39,647 nucleotides of DNA from Aequorivita sp. UBA3180 (GCA_002364215.1 DEXQ01000004.1:1-39647); one strand, 5' to 3'. Numbered from the stretch's first letter, positions 9,180 through 17,244 are shown. The notes: generated from the sequence alone by a model not told the origin. Translations and numbers: made by a program.

Positions 9180-9791
9180 TTAAGATAAAGGGCCCGCCCT
9201 TACCTCTGGAATTTTGTGTGAAGTAGTGTCTATTAAAAGTGAAACATTGCGATAGTTTTTAAAAGCAACGTTTTCAAAACATTTTTTAAAAGTAAAATTG
9301 GCTTCGGGTACACCCAAAGACACAATAGGGTTTAAATATTGGTCTGTTGCAGATTTTACTTCAACGGGCAAACCCTTAAGCCCCAAGTCTAGCCTTGAAT
9401 CTTTTTGGATTTTAACAACATTTACTTTGTAGGTGTTGGGGAATTCTTTGGAAGGTATTTCTGAGGAATTTTTACTTCCAAAAGCCGTTTCGCCCAACTG
9501 AAAGTCAATTTGGCCCTCAAACAAGTTTTTGATAATCGCGATATCTTTCGCGCTGTAGTAGGTTACCCTTAGTTTGCCGTCTCGAATTTCAGATATTTGA
9601 AAGTCATCAACACCTATAGACCTTAATTGGTTCGTTATATTGGAAATAGCTTGTTTGGCATCAACTTCGCTTACGGAATTTGTATTAAATTCTACAACAA
9701 TTTCCTGATTGGGCAGGGTTGATTGCTCCAAGCTTACTCCAAAAAAAGCAAGGGCTAATAATAATATAGGTATGTACCATCTCCAGTTCAC
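9180..9791 (-). CDS. Unknown membrane-anchored/secreted protein next to secDF, SecD P1-like segment
   Basis: 203 residues from a GTG at 9791. A start further upstream (9854) would lie inside the preceding gene's terminator hairpin, and the frame contains no ATG after it, so GTG is chosen. The GTG lies 4 nt after a TATATTTG promoter element (9796-9803), suggesting a leaderless mRNA. The N-terminus (VNWRWYIPILLLALAFFGV) is one hydrophobic anchor or signal. The next 75 residues (I-V-V-E-F-N ... A-K-Q-A-I-S-N-I ... G-V-D-D-F-Q-I-S ... L-R-V-T-Y-Y-S) resemble the periplasmic P1/base region of SecD, in which paired alpha-beta elements recur. The family is not named. The position directly upstream of secDF supports a possible envelope or secretion-related role, but this is inference. 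Confidence 0.7.
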   Translation of the reverse strand: MNWRWYIPILLLALAFFGVSLEQSTLPNQEIVVEFNTNSVSEVDAKQAISNITNQLRSIGVDDFQISEIRDGKLRVTYYSAKDIAIIKNLFEGQIDFQLGETAFGSKNSSEIPSKEFPNTYKVNVVKIQKDSRLDLGLKGLPVEVKSATDQYLNPIVSLGVPEANFTFKKCFENVAFKNYRNVSLLIDTTSHKIPEVRAGPLS

Positions 9792-9795
9792 GCGC

Positions 9796-9803
9796 CAAAT
9801 ATA
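9796..9803 (-). promoter_or_regulatory. -7 element adjoining a GTG start
   Basis: TATATTTG on the minus strand ends 4 nt before the GTG start at 9791. It overlaps the T tract of the terminator at 9803-9834, so termination of the upstream operon and initiation of the next gene share the same bases. Confidence 0.5.
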
Positions 9804-9834
9804 AAAAAATAAAGACTGTATCGCTACAGTCTTT
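9803..9834 (-). terminator. Intrinsic terminator of the copper receptor operon
   Basis: Perfect 10 bp arms AAAGACTGTA/TACAGTCTTT (9811-9820, 9825-9834) with a 4 nt loop are followed on the minus strand by ATTTTTTTAT. The hairpin lies 26 bp after the stop of the lipoprotein gene. Confidence 0.85.
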
Positions 9835-9859
9835 AAACAATATAAAACAAACAATAGAA

Positions 9860-10714
9860 TTAAAATTCCAACTCAAAATAAAGGCTGCTCTCTGGATTGG
9901 CCTCCGTAACGTCTTCACCTTTTAATGTTTCACCGCTGCTGTTCATCAATTTCAAATTGATTTTCCAATAGCCAGTCATGGTCAGTGACAGCTTACCGTC
10001 ATACATTTTTGTTGCTGTAGTATAGGTCAGGTCTTCATTATTTGGAGAGCTGTGGTTGCCCATTCCAGGCATTCTTGGATCCACGGTTATTTTATAGTTT
10101 TCAACCATTGGGAAACTCATCATAGACTCCATTTTATAAAGAACGGCCTGCAGATCGTTTACGGCAACCTTAGGTTCTTTTGGGTTAACATATGCCAAAA
10201 CGTAACGTGTATCATCGGTGCCCATAAACACCTGGGTTTTAGTCAATCCATCAGCTGGTTGTGACACAGACACACGGAGTGTCTCTTCTTTTTGCTGTCC
10301 ATTTAGGGAATAATTAAGAATCATTTCCCAATATTCTGTGTCGTTACTGGCCATCTGGAAAACAACGTGCCCTTTGTAAACTGTGCTTTCTTCAGTATTG
10401 GTCAACATACTATGTGGCGCGGAATGCTCCATCGTTTCCATATGCATCATTGGCATCCAACTTGGAGCGGCATTGGCAACGTACTTATCACTTGCCATGT
10501 CTTTAATTCTAATGGAAATTTCGTTGTAACCTACTTCAAGATTTTGTTTTTCCGAATAGATCTGCACAGTATGGTCTGTAGCCGGAATTTCGTAAATCAT
10601 GTTTAAACCTTCCACAGGGTTAATCTCTGCCGGCGTGTTTTCATCATCATCCGAACAACTTACGAATGTGGCTGAAAGAAAAAGAATTGCGAATATATAT
10701 TTTAGTGTTTTCAT
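9860..10714 (-). CDS. Met/His-rich lipoprotein with YtkA-like domains, probable copper-binding partner
   Basis: 284 residues. The signal ends at lipobox Cys20 (A-T-F-V-S-C-S-D-D-D), and the acidic stretch after it fits a surface-exposed Bacteroidota lipoprotein. Two beta-domain segments resemble the YtkA/FixH-like fold (first about 35-155, second about 160-284), the second closing with G-Y-W-K-I-N-L-K-L. The first carries a dense Met/His cluster at residues 86-103 (WMPMMHMETMEHSAPHSM), and the second has P-R-M-P-G-M-G-N-H. Such clusters typically bind Cu(I)/Cu(II). The ATG at 10714 is 14 bp after the stop of the TonB receptor gene, so they share a transcript. The inferred role is handing copper to, or holding copper for, the receptor. 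The metal specificity is not proven by sequence. Confidence 0.75.
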   Translation of the reverse strand: MKTLKYIFAILFLSATFVSCSDDDENTPAEINPVEGLNMIYEIPATDHTVQIYSEKQNLEVGYNEISIRIKDMASDKYVANAAPSWMPMMHMETMEHSAPHSMLTNTEESTVYKGHVVFQMASNDTEYWEMILNYSLNGQQKEETLRVSVSQPADGLTKTQVFMGTDDTRYVLAYVNPKEPKVAVNDLQAVLYKMESMMSFPMVENYKITVDPRMPGMGNHSSPNNEDLTYTTATKMYDGKLSLTMTGYWKINLKLMNSSGETLKGEDVTEANPESSLYFELEF

Positions 10715-10728
10715 AATTGTTTATTTTA

Positions 10729-12768
10729 TTAATTAATTGAATAAGAAATTGTTAAGTAAAAGTTTCTTCCCATACGTGGAATGTTGTTCCAGTCGGTATA
10801 AGTAGAGTAATTAGTATCAAAAATGTTTTCAATCCCAGCTTTTAGGAAAAGGTCATTGTCATTTATGAAGAAGCGTTTTCCAAAACTTGCCGAAAGCGTC
10901 GCATAAGCCGCACTTTTGGTTTCTCCATAAGTTGGATTGTAATTTGTTTGCACTCCAGCGCCATCAATTGAGAGCGAGGCGGAAAATTGGTTTTTATAAA
11001 AATCGATGGCACTTCGGTAAGAAAGTGGGCTGATGAGCGGCAAATTTTCACCTTTATCATCCACGCCTCGATGGTATGAAACCCTTCCGGTTAATTTAAA
11101 TGCGTTCGAAATACTATACCTTCCCGAGAGCGAAGCATTAAAAAGCTGCGCATAATCAAGATTGGTATAAATTTTCACGCCCTCGGCACCGATGGTCATC
11201 GTGCTGAGCGATGAATCAACCATTCCGATTATATAATTGAAAACATGGAAGTAATTTGCTCCTGCGGTAATCTCAAAAATTGGTTTTTTATAGGTTACCG
11301 AAAGATTCGCATCAACAGAACCTTCAGTGTTCAAACCCGGGTCGCCAATATAATCGTGATTATCAAAACTGTTGAAAAGATAGAACCCATACCCTTCCGA
11401 AACCGAGGGCGCGCGTTCGCCATAGGAAAGGCCGCCATTAAAATGAAAGTCACTCAGCATTTTGTGATATTGGGCAGAAAAACTTTTCAGGAAAAGGGTA
11501 TTGGTCCTGTCCATTTCGGGATAGAAAATTTTTAGACTGTTCAGCCCAAAGTCATCGGCAACCGTATTGGAATGGTACGCCAAACGTGTGGAAAGTTTTA
11601 AAGAAGCATTTTTCAACGGAATATGATCTTCGGCATAAAAACCAACATTTTTGGTACGCACATCGGGCCACGTAAGCATAAACATCAACGGCTCGTTGCT
11701 GTTGGTTGGATACATGGTCATTTCAGCGTAGCTTTTGTTGTAAAATCCATCCCACTTAAAAAAGAAGTGATGTTTTTCTTTGTTGAGTTTTGCCTGTGTG
11801 TAAAACCCAGCGGTCTCGCTCCAGCCAGGCATATCCATATGTATCGGCACGTCGGGGCGTTGGGTATCGTCCATTACGTGCTTTATGGTATTGAAATACA
11901 ACTTGGTTTCCCAATTGCTGAAATTGCCAAACAACGTATCCTGATTAAAACTCACCGAAGCAATCACGGCACGCGCCAAGGAAACGTCCATCGTCAGGGC
12001 GGGATAGCCCACATCGTTTGCTTCATCATATATTAAGGTAGCAGCAATTGATTTGTCCTCGGCAAGTTTATAGCCCGAATTTATTGAGAAGTTATACTTT
12101 TCAAACTGTGAAAATTTCACTTCCTCATCGCCACCGGCCTTGTAATTGTCAGCCTTGCGGTAAATTCCATCCACATTGAAATAGAATTTTTCTTCGGAAT
12201 AACTGAGCTCGCCCCCAAAAACGCGCATGGCATTGTTTGTTTCAAAAGCACTTTCCAAAGAACCCGTCCATCCGGTTGATTTAAAATTGCTTTTGTCCAA
12301 TTTCAAATTGATACCGCCGCCTATAGTATTCCCAAATGCAGCGCCCTGCTGGCCCGAACCTATTTCCGCCTCCGAAAGATTGGAAACATCAACATAGGAG
12401 GTTATCGGATCCATTTTATCGGTACACGCACCAAATATCTGCATGCCGTCTATGGTTATTGCCAAACGTTCGGAGGCCATATCGTTCATTGTTGGCTCCC
12501 AGGCGTAGGCGCCACGCTTTACCATTTTGATACTGCGGGAAGACTCCAAAAACTCGTCCAGTGTGGACAGGGGTTTGCGCTGTTTTTGATGGTCCAATTG
12601 TCTGCCTGCGGAAATAACCACCACCTCATTGAGTTGAATTAATTTCAGACTGTCCGCCGGAGTTTCCTGGGCATAGACTTGTGTGGTAAAACAGCCGCAA
12701 ATAAGCGCAAACCAAAGCCAGCCCATAAGCATTCCCTTTATGGGGAACACAGGTATAAATACTTTCAT
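10729..12768 (-). CDS. TonB-dependent receptor, OprC/NosA-like copper type
   Basis: 679 residues. A signal region (to about residue 34, V-Y-A-Q) is followed by a plug domain (about 45-160) and a 22-strand-type barrel ending in an aromatic C-terminus (Y-L-T-I-S-Y-S-I-N). The plug contains I-D-G-M-Q-I-F-G-A-C-T-D-K-M-D-P, giving Cys115-xxx-Met119, and the barrel contains K-H-V-M-D-D, giving His297-x-Met299. In Pseudomonas OprC the copper site is made by a CxxxM plus an HxM motif (Cys143, Met147, His323, Met325). The spacing between the pairs here (178) is almost the same as there (176). This supports copper, although the overall barrel has diverged. It lies between a small Cys protein and a Met/His-rich lipoprotein in one operon. 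Confidence 0.88.
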   Translation of the reverse strand: MKVFIPVFPIKGMLMGWLWFALICGCFTTQVYAQETPADSLKLIQLNEVVVISAGRQLDHQKQRKPLSTLDEFLESSRSIKMVKRGAYAWEPTMNDMASERLAITIDGMQIFGACTDKMDPITSYVDVSNLSEAEIGSGQQGAAFGNTIGGGINLKLDKSNFKSTGWTGSLESAFETNNAMRVFGGELSYSEEKFYFNVDGIYRKADNYKAGGDEEVKFSQFEKYNFSINSGYKLAEDKSIAATLIYDEANDVGYPALTMDVSLARAVIASVSFNQDTLFGNFSNWETKLYFNTIKHVMDDTQRPDVPIHMDMPGWSETAGFYTQAKLNKEKHHFFFKWDGFYNKSYAEMTMYPTNSNEPLMFMLTWPDVRTKNVGFYAEDHIPLKNASLKLSTRLAYHSNTVADDFGLNSLKIFYPEMDRTNTLFLKSFSAQYHKMLSDFHFNGGLSYGERAPSVSEGYGFYLFNSFDNHDYIGDPGLNTEGSVDANLSVTYKKPIFEITAGANYFHVFNYIIGMVDSSLSTMTIGAEGVKIYTNLDYAQLFNASLSGRYSISNAFKLTGRVSYHRGVDDKGENLPLISPLSYRSAIDFYKNQFSASLSIDGAGVQTNYNPTYGETKSAAYATLSASFGKRFFINDNDLFLKAGIENIFDTNYSTYTDWNNIPRMGRNFYLTISYSIN

Positions 12769-12849
12769 TTTGAATAGGTTTTGATAATTAAAAGAAGGAT
12801 CTACCTGAATTATTTCGAGAAAAATTTCAGAAAGAATCGTTGCTGAAAA

Positions 12850-13227
12850 TTATCCCAACTGCGGCGGATGTAGAATTTTTGAGATATAAAGGGAAGAATT
12901 CAAATTTGGCTTGTAGCCGATATTTTCAACTGAAATTAATTCGTCGGCCGAGGCAAAACTATATTCCGCGATATTTTCAGAAATAATAAACTGCGGAATC
13001 TCAGTCTTGGATGTTTTATTATTGAACGGATTGTCATCCTCTGCCCCTGCTTCCTTTGCCAATTCTTTGGTGAGATGGCATTTCCCGTTACATTGCATTT
13101 CGGGCTTGTCTTTGTTCTCACAAAGCACGTTCACTATGTATTCATAATTTGCTACATATTCCACCACGGGCCACAAAGGTCTTGTGAACATGATTAGCGA
13201 AACGAGTATGAGAATTATGTTTTTCAC
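12850..13227 (-). CDS. Small exported Cys protein, first gene of copper locus
   Basis: 125 residues from a GTG at 13227. The N-terminus (M-K-N-I-I-L-I-L-V-S-L-I-M-F) is one hydrophobic signal or anchor. A compact cysteine motif follows: Cys36, Cys46 and Cys50, in the context L-C-E-N-K-D-K-P-E-M-Q-C-N-G-K-C-H-L. The rest is low in conserved residues and ends with I-L-H-P-P-Q-L-G. Similar small proteins with a C-N-G-K-C motif are familiar in Bacteroidota near TonB receptors, but have no assigned function that I know. The GTG lies 4 nt after a TATCTTTG promoter element, so the mRNA is probably leaderless. The gap to the receptor gene is 81 bp. A Cys/Met/His theme across the three genes suggests metal handling. 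Confidence 0.75.
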   Translation of the reverse strand: MKNIILILVSLIMFTRPLWPVVEYVANYEYIVNVLCENKDKPEMQCNGKCHLTKELAKEAGAEDDNPFNNKTSKTEIPQFIISENIAEYSFASADELISVENIGYKPNLNSSLYISKILHPPQLG

Positions 13228-13231
13228 AGCA

Positions 13232-13259
13232 CAAAGATAGCACCCATACGGACTGTCAA
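13232..13259 (-). promoter_or_regulatory. Promoter of the copper receptor operon
   Basis: On the minus strand TTG (13257-13259), a 17 bp spacer and TATCTTTG (13232-13239) precede the GTG start by only 4 nt. No obvious metal-regulator palindrome overlaps it. Confidence 0.65.
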
Positions 13260-13519
13260 AAAATGACTTTTATCACATTCCTTTAAATATATTTAAGACT
13301 AAGCTGTCTGCAATAGTGAAAAATTTCCGAAAAATCATTTTAATATTCAAATTTTGTCAACTTTTTACTGTTGATAAATTTTTATAAATCTGATTATTAA
13401 TATATTAACAATCCATTCTTGACAACTTTAAAAATTAAAATTATAATGGGATTGCTATTTTGCTATATTTACATACTTTAAAAATCCGAATTTAATTAAC
13501 CAAAAATCTTTTCAAAAAT
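13260..13519. other. AT-rich intergenic region between copper operon and nrdJ
   Basis: About 260 bp with no convincing gene. It should contain the nrdJ promoter. A TATATTTA at 13464-13471 is a near match to the -7 consensus, 48 bp before the ATG, but has no good -33 partner. I saw no B12-riboswitch B12-box and no NrdR-box pair. Confidence 0.5.
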
Positions 13520-16072
13520 ATGCAAGTAAAAACCGCCATCCCCACTCCCCAAACCTACACACAGGATGAAGCTTTTGAAGCTTCGGTTGAATATTTTAAA
13601 GGCGATGATCTTGCTGCCCGCGTTTGGGTAAACAAGTACGCCCTAAAAGATTCTGAAGGCAATATTTATGAAAAAACGCCTAATGATATGCACCGCCGAA
13701 TCGCAAAGGAAATTGCGCGTATCGAGCAGCGCTATGCCAACCCAATGACCGAGGAAGAAGTTTTTGAGGCTATCAAAGATTTCAAGTACATCGTGCCCCA
13801 AGGCAGTCCTATGGCGGGAATAGGCAATCCGTACCAGATTGCTTCACTATCAAATTGTTTCGTAATAGGAAACAACGGCGATTCCGATTCTTATGGAGGC
13901 ATTATGAAAATCGACCAAGAACAGGTACAATTGATGAAGCGTCGCGGCGGTGTGGGCCACGATCTTTCGCACATCCGCCCGAAAGGGTCTCCGGTGAAGA
14001 ATTCAGCGTTGACCTCAACTGGGATTGTTCCGTTTATGGAGCGCTATTCAAACTCAACCCGCGAGGTGGCCCAGGACGGTCGCCGTGGCGCGTTGATGCT
14101 TTCGGTATCGATAAACCACCCAGATTCCGAAGATTTTATTGATGCGAAAATGGAGCAGGGAAAAGTTACCGGCGCCAACGTTTCCGTGCGAATGGATGAT
14201 GCTTTTATGCAAGCCGTAAAAGATGGAAAAAACTATACGCAGAAATATCCAATTTTTAGCGAAAACCCCAAAAACACAAAGGAGATCGAGGCTGGAAAGC
14301 TTTGGAAAAAAATCGTGCACAACGCTTGGAAATCTGCCGAGCCGGGCATTCTTTTTTGGGATACAATTATTAAGGAAAGTGTACCGGATTGCTATGCCGA
14401 TTTGGGCTACAAAACCGTATCCACAAATCCGTGTGGCGAAATTCCGCTTTGCCCTTACGATTCCTGTCGTTTGCTTGCAATAAACCTATTTTCGTATGTG
14501 GAAAAACCTTTCACTAAAAATGCTTCTTTCAATTTTGAACTTTTCAAAAAACACATCGGCATCGCCCAAAGAATTATGGACGATATTATCGACCTGGAAC
14601 TTGAAAAAGTAGATGCCATCATTGCAAAAATAGATGCCGATCCGCAGAGCGATGAGGTGAAAGCTGTTGAGAGAAATCTTTGGAAAAACATTCAAACAAA
14701 AGCAGAGGAAGGCCGCAGGACCGGGATTGGCATTACCGCCGAAGGCGATATGCTGGCCGCTTTGGGCATAAAGTACGGCAGCAAGGAAGGAATCGATTTC
14801 TCGGTTGAAATCCACAAAACCGTGGCTTTGGAAGCTTATCGCGCATCGGTTTATACCGCAAAGGAAAGAGGTGCTTTCAAAATATTTGATAGCGAAAGAG
14901 AAAAAAACAACCCGTTTATTCTTCGCCTAAAAGATGCGGATGAAAAGCTGTATTACGATATGCTCGAATACGGCCGAAGAAATATTGCATTGTTGACAAT
15001 CGCCCCAACGGGAACTACCAGTTTGATGACACAGACCACTTCGGGCATTGAGCCTGTTTTTCTTCCTGTTTACAAACGAAGAAGAAAAGTAAACCCGAAC
15101 GATAAAAACGTACGTGTTGATTTTGTGGATGAAGTAGGCGACAGTTGGGAGGAATACGTGGTTTTCCACCACCGTTTTAAGCAGTGGATGGAAGCAAACG
15201 GCATTGCAACCGATAAAAATTACAGCCAGGAAGAATTGAACAAAATTGTAAAGAAATCGCCTTATTACAAAGCAACTTCCAACGATGTGGACTGGATGAG
15301 CAAAGTGCGGATGCAGGGCGCGGTGCAGAAATGGGTGGACCATTCCATTTCCGTAACCATCAATTTACCGAACGACGCTACCGAAGAATTGGTTGGAAAA
15401 TTATATCTCGAAGCGTGGCAGGCTGGCTGCAAAGGCGTTACCGTTTATCGCGATGGGTCACGTTCGGGGGTTTTGATTTCAAATGAAGAAAAGAAGGAAG
15501 AAGACAACGAAACCTTGACCGCTTTCCCAACCAAACGTCCCGAAACCCTTGAAGCAGATGTAGTTCGTTTTCAAAACAGCAAAGATAAATGGATTGCTTT
15601 TATCGGATTGATTGATGAAAAACCGTATGAAATTTTCACAGGTTTTGCCGATGATGAGGATGGGATTTTAATTCCACGTTGGGTAAATGAAGGGGTAATA
15701 ATCAAAAACCGAAACGAGGACGGAACTTCGCGTTACGATTTTCAGTATAAAAATAAAAGAGGTTATAAAACCACTATTGAAGGGCTTTCGCATAAGTTCA
15801 ACCCTGAGTTTTGGAACTATGCAAAATTGATTTCCAGCACCCTTCGCCATGGCATGCCAATTGAAAAAGTGGTAGATTTGATTAACAGCTTACAACTTGA
15901 CAGTGAAAGCATCAACACATGGAAAAATGGCGTTGCCCGTGCGTTGAAACGCTATGTGGCCGATGGAACAGAAGCCAAAAAACAGAAATGTGAAAACTGT
16001 AACAGCACATCACTTATTTACCAGGAAGGTTGTTTGACTTGCAAGGATTGTGGGTCTTCGAAATGTGGGTAA
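13520..16072 (+). CDS. nrdJ: Adenosylcobalamin-dependent ribonucleotide reductase (class II)
   Basis: 850 residues. It reduces ribonucleotides to deoxyribonucleotides using B12-derived thiyl radical chemistry, with or without oxygen. Motifs of the 10-stranded barrel are present: S-N-C-F-V (Cys113, one of the redox pair), R-R-G-G-V-G-H-D-L-S-H, and S-T-N-P-C-G-E-I-P-L with the radical Cys305 and Glu307. A-P-T-G-T-T-S-L-M-T and A-C-K-G-V-T-V-Y-R-D-G-S-R complete the core. After about residue 670 there is the C-terminal extension of this class, ending in a zinc-ribbon-like Cys cluster (C-E-N-C ... C-L-T-C-K-D-C ... K-C-G, about 825-849) that probably includes the re-reducing thiols. No NrdB-like subunit lies nearby, which fits class II. 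The gene is followed by two palindromic elements. Confidence 0.96.
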   Translation: MQVKTAIPTPQTYTQDEAFEASVEYFKGDDLAARVWVNKYALKDSEGNIYEKTPNDMHRRIAKEIARIEQRYANPMTEEEVFEAIKDFKYIVPQGSPMAGIGNPYQIASLSNCFVIGNNGDSDSYGGIMKIDQEQVQLMKRRGGVGHDLSHIRPKGSPVKNSALTSTGIVPFMERYSNSTREVAQDGRRGALMLSVSINHPDSEDFIDAKMEQGKVTGANVSVRMDDAFMQAVKDGKNYTQKYPIFSENPKNTKEIEAGKLWKKIVHNAWKSAEPGILFWDTIIKESVPDCYADLGYKTVSTNPCGEIPLCPYDSCRLLAINLFSYVEKPFTKNASFNFELFKKHIGIAQRIMDDIIDLELEKVDAIIAKIDADPQSDEVKAVERNLWKNIQTKAEEGRRTGIGITAEGDMLAALGIKYGSKEGIDFSVEIHKTVALEAYRASVYTAKERGAFKIFDSEREKNNPFILRLKDADEKLYYDMLEYGRRNIALLTIAPTGTTSLMTQTTSGIEPVFLPVYKRRRKVNPNDKNVRVDFVDEVGDSWEEYVVFHHRFKQWMEANGIATDKNYSQEELNKIVKKSPYYKATSNDVDWMSKVRMQGAVQKWVDHSISVTINLPNDATEELVGKLYLEAWQAGCKGVTVYRDGSRSGVLISNEEKKEEDNETLTAFPTKRPETLEADVVRFQNSKDKWIAFIGLIDEKPYEIFTGFADDEDGILIPRWVNEGVIIKNRNEDGTSRYDFQYKNKRGYKTTIEGLSHKFNPEFWNYAKLISSTLRHGMPIEKVVDLINSLQLDSESINTWKNGVARALKRYVADGTEAKKQKCENCNSTSLIYQEGCLTCKDCGSSKCG

Positions 16073-16074
16073 AA

Positions 16075-16121
16075 AAGACGTAAGACCGCTTCGCTATAAG
16101 ACGCAAGATGTAAGACTAAAT
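16075..16121. repeat. Short TAAGAC repeats after nrdJ
   Basis: Between the nrdJ stop and the first hairpin the sequence repeats AAGAC/TAAGAC-like hexamers at least five times (AAGACGTAAGACC, TATAAGACGCAAGATG, TAAGACTAAA), with GCTTCGC in the middle. It is not coding. It looks like a dispersed intergenic element joined to the palindromes that follow. Confidence 0.5.
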
Positions 16122-16152
16122 CCCAAAGGTTTTGAAAACCTTTGGGGTTTTT
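16122..16152 (+). terminator. nrdJ terminator / palindrome
   Basis: CCCAAAGGTTTT and AAAACCTTTGGG (16122-16133, 16135-16146) form a 12 bp perfect inverted repeat followed by GTTTTT. The apex bases must open to form a loop. Confidence 0.8.
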
Positions 16153-16157
16153 ATATG

Positions 16158-16200
16158 AAAAAACCTCACAGGTCTCGAAGACTTGTGAGGTTTAATTTTA
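16158..16200. terminator. Bidirectional terminator between nrdJ and mdh
   Basis: AAACCTCACAGGTCT and AGACTTGTGAGGTTT pair over 15 bp with a single wobble/mismatch and a 3 nt apex. A and T runs flank it. It separates the convergent nrdJ and mdh genes. Confidence 0.8.
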
Positions 16201-16217
16201 TTAATCCTATTTTGGAA

Positions 16218-17144
16218 TTAAAGTTCCAGTAAATCATTAGTTTTACGAACGCCTTCGGCACTTTCTTTCATATGCGCTTTTTCGGCATCGTTCAATTCAA
16301 GTTCTACTATTTTTTCGATACCGTTTCTGCCCAAAATTACTGGAGCACCAATGCAAATATCCTTCATTCCGTATTCGCCATCAAGCATTACCGAGCAAGG
16401 GAACATTTTCTTTTGGTCGCAGGCAATTGCGTGTACCAAACTTGAAACCGCAGCACCTGGAGCATACCAAGCTGAAGTTCCCAACAATTTAGTAAGCGTT
16501 GCGCCGCCCACTTTGGTGTCTTCCATTACTTGGTTCAACCTGTCTTCAGAAATAAAAGCGGAAACAGGAACACTGTTTCTAGTTGCCAAACGTGTCAACG
16601 GAACCATCCCGGTATCACTGTGACCACCGATTACCATTCCGTCCACATCGCTGATTGGAGCCCCCAAGGCTTCCGCCAAACGATATTTGAAACGTGCGCT
16701 ATCCAAAGCACCACCCATTCCGATGATTTTATTTTTATCCAAACCAGATGTTTTATGGACTAAATAAGCCATCGTGTCCATCGGGTTGCTAACTACGATT
16801 ATAATAGTTTTAGGAGAATGCTTTACGAGGTTTGAAGACACATCTTTTACAATTCCGGCATTTATACCTATCAATTCCTCACGCGTCATCCCCGGTTTAC
16901 GTGGAATTCCGCTGGTGATTACACAAATATCGCTACCTGCGGTTTTGGAATAATCGTTTGTTACACCTGTAATTTTAGTGTCGAAACCGTTTAAAGAAGC
17001 TGTTTGCATCAGGTCCATTGCCTTTCCTTCGGCAAATCCTTCTTTGATGTCCAACAAAACTACTTCGCTTGCAAAATTCTTGATGGCAATGTACTCTGCG
17101 CAACTTGCGCCCACAGCACCTGCCCCTACAACTGTTACTTTCAT
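16218..17144 (-). CDS. mdh: Malate dehydrogenase (LDH-like type)
   Basis: 308 residues. It interconverts malate and oxaloacetate with NAD in the TCA cycle. The nucleotide-binding G-A-G-A-V-G (7-12) and Asp32, which selects NAD, are present. Substrate residues are Arg82 and Arg88 in G-I-P-R-K-P-G-M-T-R (Arg rather than Gln at the discriminating position supports malate over lactate), Asn120 in V-S-N-P-M-D, Arg151, and the catalytic His175 in G-G-H-S-D-T-G-M-V-P. Length and motifs fit the LDH-like MDH group. The ATG at 17144 is preceded by a roughly 90 nt leader with a hairpin and a TACTTTTG promoter. The gyrB terminator upstream makes it a separate transcript. Confidence 0.97.
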   Translation of the reverse strand: MKVTVVGAGAVGASCAEYIAIKNFASEVVLLDIKEGFAEGKAMDLMQTASLNGFDTKITGVTNDYSKTAGSDICVITSGIPRKPGMTREELIGINAGIVKDVSSNLVKHSPKTIIIVVSNPMDTMAYLVHKTSGLDKNKIIGMGGALDSARFKYRLAEALGAPISDVDGMVIGGHSDTGMVPLTRLATRNSVPVSAFISEDRLNQVMEDTKVGGATLTKLLGTSAWYAPGAAVSSLVHAIACDQKKMFPCSVMLDGEYGMKDICIGAPVILGRNGIEKIVELELNDAEKAHMKESAEGVRKTNDLLEL

Positions 17145-17209
17145 ATTAATTGTTTATGGTTATTGTTTGTAATATATTTTTCCGAAGAAAATCGGAGTGA
17201 CTTTTCAAT

Positions 17210-17230
17210 CTTTCAGAACCTTTCTGAAAG
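17210..17230 (-). other. Hairpin in mdh leader
   Basis: CTTTCAG/CTGAAAG arms (7 bp) around a 7 nt loop lie in the predicted 5' leader of mdh, just after the promoter. There is no T tract, so it could stabilise the mRNA or bind a regulator. The role is unknown. Confidence 0.4.
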
Positions 17231-17236
17231 GCAGCA

Positions 17237-17244
17237 CAAAAGTA
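17237..17244 (-). promoter_or_regulatory. -7 element of mdh promoter
   Basis: TACTTTTG on the minus strand matches TAnnTTTG exactly. A TTA lies 17 bp upstream as a weak -33 element. The predicted leader is about 90 nt. Confidence 0.5.

Noticed and set aside
9792..9854. Longer start for the gene upstream of secDF
   Set aside because: It would begin within the terminator hairpin of the preceding operon.
13240..13519. Cobalamin riboswitch upstream of nrdJ
   Set aside because: No B12 box or typical stems could be seen in this AT-rich region.
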